Source: Stramonita haemastoma (taxonomy: Eukaryota; Mollusca; Gastropoda; Neogastropoda; Muricidae). From it: a stretch of 35,000 nucleotides of DNA. The stretch's first letter is position 1; the number at the start of each line of letters is the position of its first letter. The translations under genes were made by a program, and so were the position numbers. Shown in pieces: positions 34,712 through 35,000 of this stretch. The notes under the pieces are model-generated. The model had not been told where the DNA came from. It worked only from the letters and a program-made list of their open reading frames with translations, and searched no databases. The stretch spans positions 1,077,168-1,112,167 of the forward strand of contig CM060319.1 in the NCBI GenBank assembly GCA_030674155.1, in the 5' to 3' direction.

Positions 34712-34717
34712 AGAGAG
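34548..34717. repeat. Compound (CA)n-(GA)n microsatellite
   Basis: A pure CA run to about 34630 is followed by a pure GA run to about 34710, between the SINE and the RNase H fragment. Confidence 0.95.
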
Positions 34718-35000
34718 AATTTTGACTTAAGTTATTCTTCCTTAACCAAAATAGGTCATGAAAATATTCTTAGCGCGTTAGTAAAAGAATATATACAGAC
34801 TACATATCCAGAACATCTAAAAAATCTACACTGACGGCTCACTTTTAAACAACAACGAGGCGGGAGCAGCTTTTGTTATCCCAACATTGAAAGTAGAAAG
34901 ATCTTTTCATAATGGGAAAAATAGATCTATTTTTACAGCTGAATTATCTGCCATTTTGATGGCTTTATATTTTCTTCTAGATTTCCCCAAAGACATATTT
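34718..35000 (+). pseudogene. RNase H domain fragment of a third LINE, frameshifted, cut by the window edge
   Basis: From about 34720 one frame encodes NFDLSYSSLTKIGHENILSA and continues to TYPEHLK. It then shifts by one base in a run of six A (about 34826-34831). The next frame reads IYTDGSLLNNNEAGAAFVIP and, further on, SIFTAELSAILMALYFLLDF. YTDGS (first catalytic Asp) and AELSAI (catalytic Glu) are RNase HI motifs, as found at the C-terminus of I-type and related LINE ORF2 proteins. The 5' part is absent: the fragment starts directly after the GA microsatellite, consistent with 5' truncation. The later RNase H motifs would lie beyond 35000. The shift could also be a sequencing error in the A run. 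Confidence 0.75.

Overview
This is eukaryotic (metazoan) DNA. It has spliced exons with GT/AG borders, very many dinucleotide microsatellites, tRNA-derived SINEs and two long non-LTR retrotransposons with open reading frames. The repeat style (AC/AG tracts, SINEs with LINE-like tails, CR1/L2-type LINEs with SGNH-esterase ORF1 proteins) suggests a lophotrochozoan, most likely a gastropod mollusc. That placement is inference.

The only recognisable host gene is MLH1, the mismatch-repair MutL homologue. It lies on the minus strand and covers the left 15 kb. Six coding exons, equivalent to human exons 1 to 7 with human exons 3 and 4 fused, can be placed to the base: 15103-14982, 7079-6989, 5904-5732, 4921-4849, 4166-4075 and 231-189. 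They join in frame to 594 nt (198 codons), covering most of the N-terminal GHKL ATPase region. The rest of the gene lies beyond the left edge. A good 3' splice site at 15207-15208, upstream of the start codon, implies a non-coding 5' exon further right; a candidate is near 19.5 kb.

Intron 1 of MLH1 holds LINE-1, antisense to the gene (about 7.2-14.35 kb). Its ORF1 protein has an RNase H1-type hybrid-binding domain, a PHD finger, an SGNH esterase domain and a basic R/W/Y/N-rich tail. Its ORF2 protein has an endonuclease, a reverse transcriptase and a terminal CCHC knuckle. Directly left of the element, a 53-bp sequence plus a (CA)n tract is repeated perfectly in inverse orientation 2.8 kb away in intron 5, so exons 2 to 5 are bracketed by an inverted repeat.

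From 15.2 to 20.1 kb the sequence is mostly repeats: a 24-unit minisatellite rich in YY1-like sites, SINE copies, an (ATATT)n tract and microsatellites. From 20.1 to 24.1 kb there are arrays of LINE 3' ends in opposite orientations around two SINE copies. The SINEs and LINE tails share their 3' sequence and a hairpin, the signature of SINEs mobilised by a partner LINE. LINE-2, a CR1/L2-type element on the minus strand, follows (24.4-32.9 kb) with intact ORF1 (coiled coil, SGNH esterase, C-terminal repeats) and ORF2 (endonuclease and reverse transcriptase).

The last 2 kb has more LINE tails, a SINE, AC/AG microsatellites and a frameshifted RNase H fragment of a third LINE that runs off the right edge.
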